Shown: one piece after another, positions 61,471-64,000 of the stretch | How positions within the stretch are numbered: position 1 is the first letter of the stretch | Layout: each line of letters begins with the position of its first letter | Assembly: GCA_964023275.1 (NCBI GenBank) | Contig: OZ029915.1 | Location: 577,501 to 641,500, forward strand | Direction: 5' to 3' | Length of the DNA stretch: 64,000 nt | DNA from: Norana najaformis | Taxonomy: Eukaryota; Annelida; Clitellata; Crassiclitellata; Hormogastridae | The notes under the pieces: generated by a model | Told to the model about the DNA's origin: nothing | The model's input: the letters and a program-made list of their open reading frames with translations, nothing else | Databases searched by the model: none | Program-made: the position numbers and the translations under genes

Positions 61471-61745
61471 ATAATGAATTCTTTTGAACTGCGAAATCTA
61501 CGATCCGTTGACCTGACAAATTGTACCAACCGCAGTAGACATGGCAGAAGCCACCAGCCAATCACCGCACTGTCTGTCTCTTCATCTGCCTGTCTGACTG
61601 CCTGAGTCCTACTTTGTCATCGCGGCTCAAGGATGAGGGAGAGGAACACCAGCAGCAGCAGTCAGGGTCGTCTACAAGTACCGACGTCTGGGTGGTAAAC
61701 CTCATTCACAAGGACTGGAGCTTCCTCGAGTTATCTACATTCTCC

Positions 61746-61747
<2 letters not shown>

Positions 61748-61798
<51 letters not shown>
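61748..61798. repeat. (GA)n microsatellite
   Basis: A run of about 22 GA dinucleotides, preceded by a CAGCAGCAG run at about 61653. Confidence 0.95.
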
Positions 61799-61974
61799 TT
61801 CAACGGCTGAAGTCAAACCTCAGCCTGTCTCTTTGACAGCCATCGACTGAATACGCATCCCGGCGCTATAGAAGTCCGTAGATTTGATACCGGTAAACCT
61901 GCTTTTATCCACGCGTGGAATGTCGCGCCGGATGTAGTTCGATCTTGAACGCAGCTGAACGGAATACGTCTGAA

Positions 61975-62072
61975 GATGACAATGTTCGACCGAATTCTCG
62001 TGGTTCACCTGTTCGTTCTTCTTGTGCCTGTTCTTTGCACTGTCATCGATGAACCGGAAACGAAGGCCAAAG
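61975..62072 (+). CDS. Probable first coding exon with signal peptide (gene continues past window)
   Basis: ATG in context GAAGATGA opens MTMFDRILVVHLFVLLVPVL then CTVIDEPETKAK, followed by donor AG/GTGAGA in phase 2. It has a short N-region with Arg, a hydrophobic core of about 14 residues and a plausible cleavage after LCT or CTV, so the product is likely secreted or membrane-anchored. The rest of the gene is not in the window and the family is unknown. Confidence 0.5.
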
Positions 62073-62104
62073 GTGAGAAGATAATTGTTAAAGTTCTTCG
62101 TATC

Positions 62105-62126
62105 TGAACATGAATATAGCGCATTT

Positions 62127-62185
<59 letters not shown>

Positions 62186-62425
62186 CAACAACAATAGCAA
62201 TAGCAATAGCAATAATAATAATAATAGTGATAATGATAATGATAATAATAATAATGATAATGATAGTGATAATGATAATGATAATAATAAGGAGAAGAAG
62301 AAGAACAACAACAACAACGACAATAATAATAATAATAATAGTAGTAGTAGTAGTAATAATAATAATAATATAATAATAATAATAATAATACTAATAATAC
62401 GATTTATAGAGCGCCGTAGTACGGC
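62105..62425. repeat. TAATAA/GATAAT microsatellite block after a TATAGCGCATTTTATAA tail
   Basis: ATGAATATAGCGCATTTTAT leads straight into about 270 bp of interrupted TAA, CAA, GAT and AAG repeats, ending GATTTATAGAGCGCCGTAGT. The tail-plus-microsatellite layout is read here in reverse orientation. The Asn-, Ile- and Leu-rich frames are artefacts. Confidence 0.92.
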
Positions 62426-62689
62426 CGAGGCCGAGAAAAGGGCGCTGTACATGTATAGTTTTTCACTGACTGCATCCACATGCGGCGCAATTGTCAGAAT
62501 ACACACTGTAAAAACAATTAACAAATCAAAACGTCTTGCTATCTTTAAAGGATTCCATAGTGCAACACAATGTTTTAACAGATGCCTACAATACGAAATA
62601 TTAAAATGCTGTTTTTTTTTTTTTTATTTACATTAAATAATTTAGTTATCTAAAGCACCTATAACGCGCGCAATGATTTAGGTAAAAAT

Positions 62690-63265
62690 AAGTGAAGTAT
62701 CCCATATCCCAGAAGTGAGACGTATGGGATGCGTTCATTTCCTTTTCTTTAGGCTCTTGACCCGGCAATGGACGAATCCCAAGGTCCTGGACACGAGACC
62801 AGCGCATTGTATGACTTGCAGTTTACTTCCCAGCCCCGTCAAAATCCGATGAGTCAGAAAAATTAGAGGTTAGGCTACGATGGGTCTTCATGTGATTTAA
62901 TCCTCCACTTTTCGCCCAAAAAAATGAGATCCTTCAGAGCACTGTCTAGACAACTTGTAGAGTAAGTTCTGTGGAAAGTCGATTTTTTTCAGTAGAAGTT
63001 GTTAAGTCGTGATGGAAATGGCTTTAAAAAAGGCGAAGAGCAAAATAGGTCGTTAAAAATTGTGACGAAAAATTGTCGGTGAATGAAAGTACGGCGTTGC
63101 TGTACATGGCCTCCTTTCAACGCTTTCAGACCTGCTACCAAATTATGCTGCTTGGTGACAGAGGCACGGTGTGCGCAAACAACTTGCCCAGGGTCTTTAC
63201 ACGGAGCCGAACCTGCAACCGCATGATCATGACGAAACGCGTTACCGATAGACCACCGTGATGCA
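62690..63265 (-). repeat. tRNA-derived SINE family 3, copy 3, interrupted by about 270 bp
   Basis: The outer parts (CATTTCCTTTTCTTTAGGCT ... GCAGTTTACTTCCCAGCC and GCTACCAAATTATGCTGCTT ... GAACCTGCAACCGCATGATC) match the copy at 8690. Between CCAGCC and GCTACC sits unrelated sequence (about 62850-63127) with ATTAGAGGTTAGGCTACGAT near its left end. Confidence 0.85.
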
Positions 63266-64000
63266 CAGTTATTATTTAAGGTGAAAGATTACTAACCAGT
63301 TGGACCTGTTATTCAGCAACTCAGTCCCAGTCTTACGGCATTAAAAAAAGTAGTTACAAAAGCAGTTTTAAAGCTGTCAACTACTTTCTCTGAACGAGTC
63401 ATTCACTACTACTTAAACTACTTGAAAAGTAGTTTAAAAGTTAATCTACGTAGTAGTTAGTGCCAATCACTCGATTGCTGCATAAAATACTGATTTTAGA
63501 GCGTGTGTGTGTGTGGTCTGTCAGATATCTCGTTTGCATTCGGTCAACCTTAACCTCGTAAACACAAATACATAATATGCAAAAATATGCATTATGCAAT
63601 GCATATAAAAGTTTCAAGCTGACATGTGTGTGTAAAGGAAACTTATTTATTTATGGTTAAAAATGTCTTCAGCGCTAATTGGTTTAGCCTGGGCTCACGC
63701 CTCGTATATGGGATGCATGGATTCTGTTACGTGTAAGGAAGGAATCTGATCAGGGTTCAAAAATAACCTGGTTAAATGAATAGCAGTTAATGGTCCCAGC
63801 CGCCCCAGGTTCTGCAAAACCACTTTCAAAATGAGTGAATTTCGCAACCGATACTCCATTCCGTTTCTCTGGTCGATTCCGAGATCCAGATGCAATGGAA
63901 CTAAAAGCTGCCGGTGTGGTGCAAGATCAGTTCCGGGGCGAAAACAGTTTTGAAAAATATTGTGATTGGTTCACGTGACCGATGACGTCATGTAGAAGTT
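63266..64000. other. Window end, no recognised gene
   Basis: AT-rich, with AGTAGTTTAAAAGT-type short repeats around 63345-63450 (AAAAGTAGTTTAAAAG), a GTGTGTG run near 63504 and ATAATATGCAAAAATATGCA near 63575. It is probably an intron of the gene starting at 61975, but nothing shows this directly. Confidence 0.4.

Noticed and set aside
62085-62636. Asn-rich, Ile-rich and poly-Leu frames
   Set aside because: They are three readings of one TAA/GAT microsatellite block.

Overview
This is a eukaryotic, intron-rich, AT-leaning genomic segment. It most likely comes from a marine invertebrate bilaterian: short exons of about 50-340 bp sit among long introns full of microsatellites, tRNA-derived SINEs, LINE 3' ends and hAT transposon pieces. 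Nothing in the sequence fixes the species. There is no sign of a bacterial or viral replicon, an operon or a CRISPR array.

Region 1 (about 0.7-27.9 kb, + strand) is most of one gene: the 3' part of a voltage-gated calcium channel alpha2/delta subunit of the CACNA2D3/4 type. I could place 27 exons whose splice phases agree at every junction except one. They run from inside the VWA domain to a hydrophobic, GPI-signal-like C-terminus and TAG stop at 27852. The N-terminal exons, including the DxSxS metal-site motif, lie before the window. One exon between 14882 and 15760 is missing from my model. The first 409 bases hold the end of a hAT DNA transposon on the - strand, lying inside this gene.

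Region 2 (about 27.9-32.4 kb) is repeat-bearing sequence between the alpha2/delta gene and a convergent gene. Region 3 (32.5-35.8 kb, - strand) holds the last two exons, about 1046 codons, of an unrecognised, probably nuclear protein. It has two zinc-finger-like motifs, basic nuclear-localisation-like stretches and about five SUMO-interaction-like motifs, one of them forming its C-terminus.

Region 4 (36-54.9 kb) has no confident host gene. It contains two copies of one LINE 3' end, a third LINE tail of another lineage, a hAT-end/LINE composite, a 135-bp near-perfect palindrome with a decaying 68-bp repeat array, minisatellites and SINE copies. Region 5 (54.9-56.0 kb, - strand) is a complete single-exon ZIP (SLC39, ZIP II class) metal transporter with Asp in place of the usual TM4 His. 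Region 6 (56-64 kb) is repeat-rich and ends with a probable first exon (signal peptide, + strand, 61975-62072) of a gene continuing past the window.

At least four dispersed short-repeat families recur through the window. One is a roughly 230-300 bp element with about 14 copies in both orientations. Three have clear tRNA-like promoter boxes. Several end in a common GCGCTATA-type tail followed by simple repeats. One copy of the commonest family contains a 57-unit GCCT microsatellite grown from a 1-5 unit tract seen in its siblings, and another lies flush against an alpha2/delta exon and appears to supply its splice donor.
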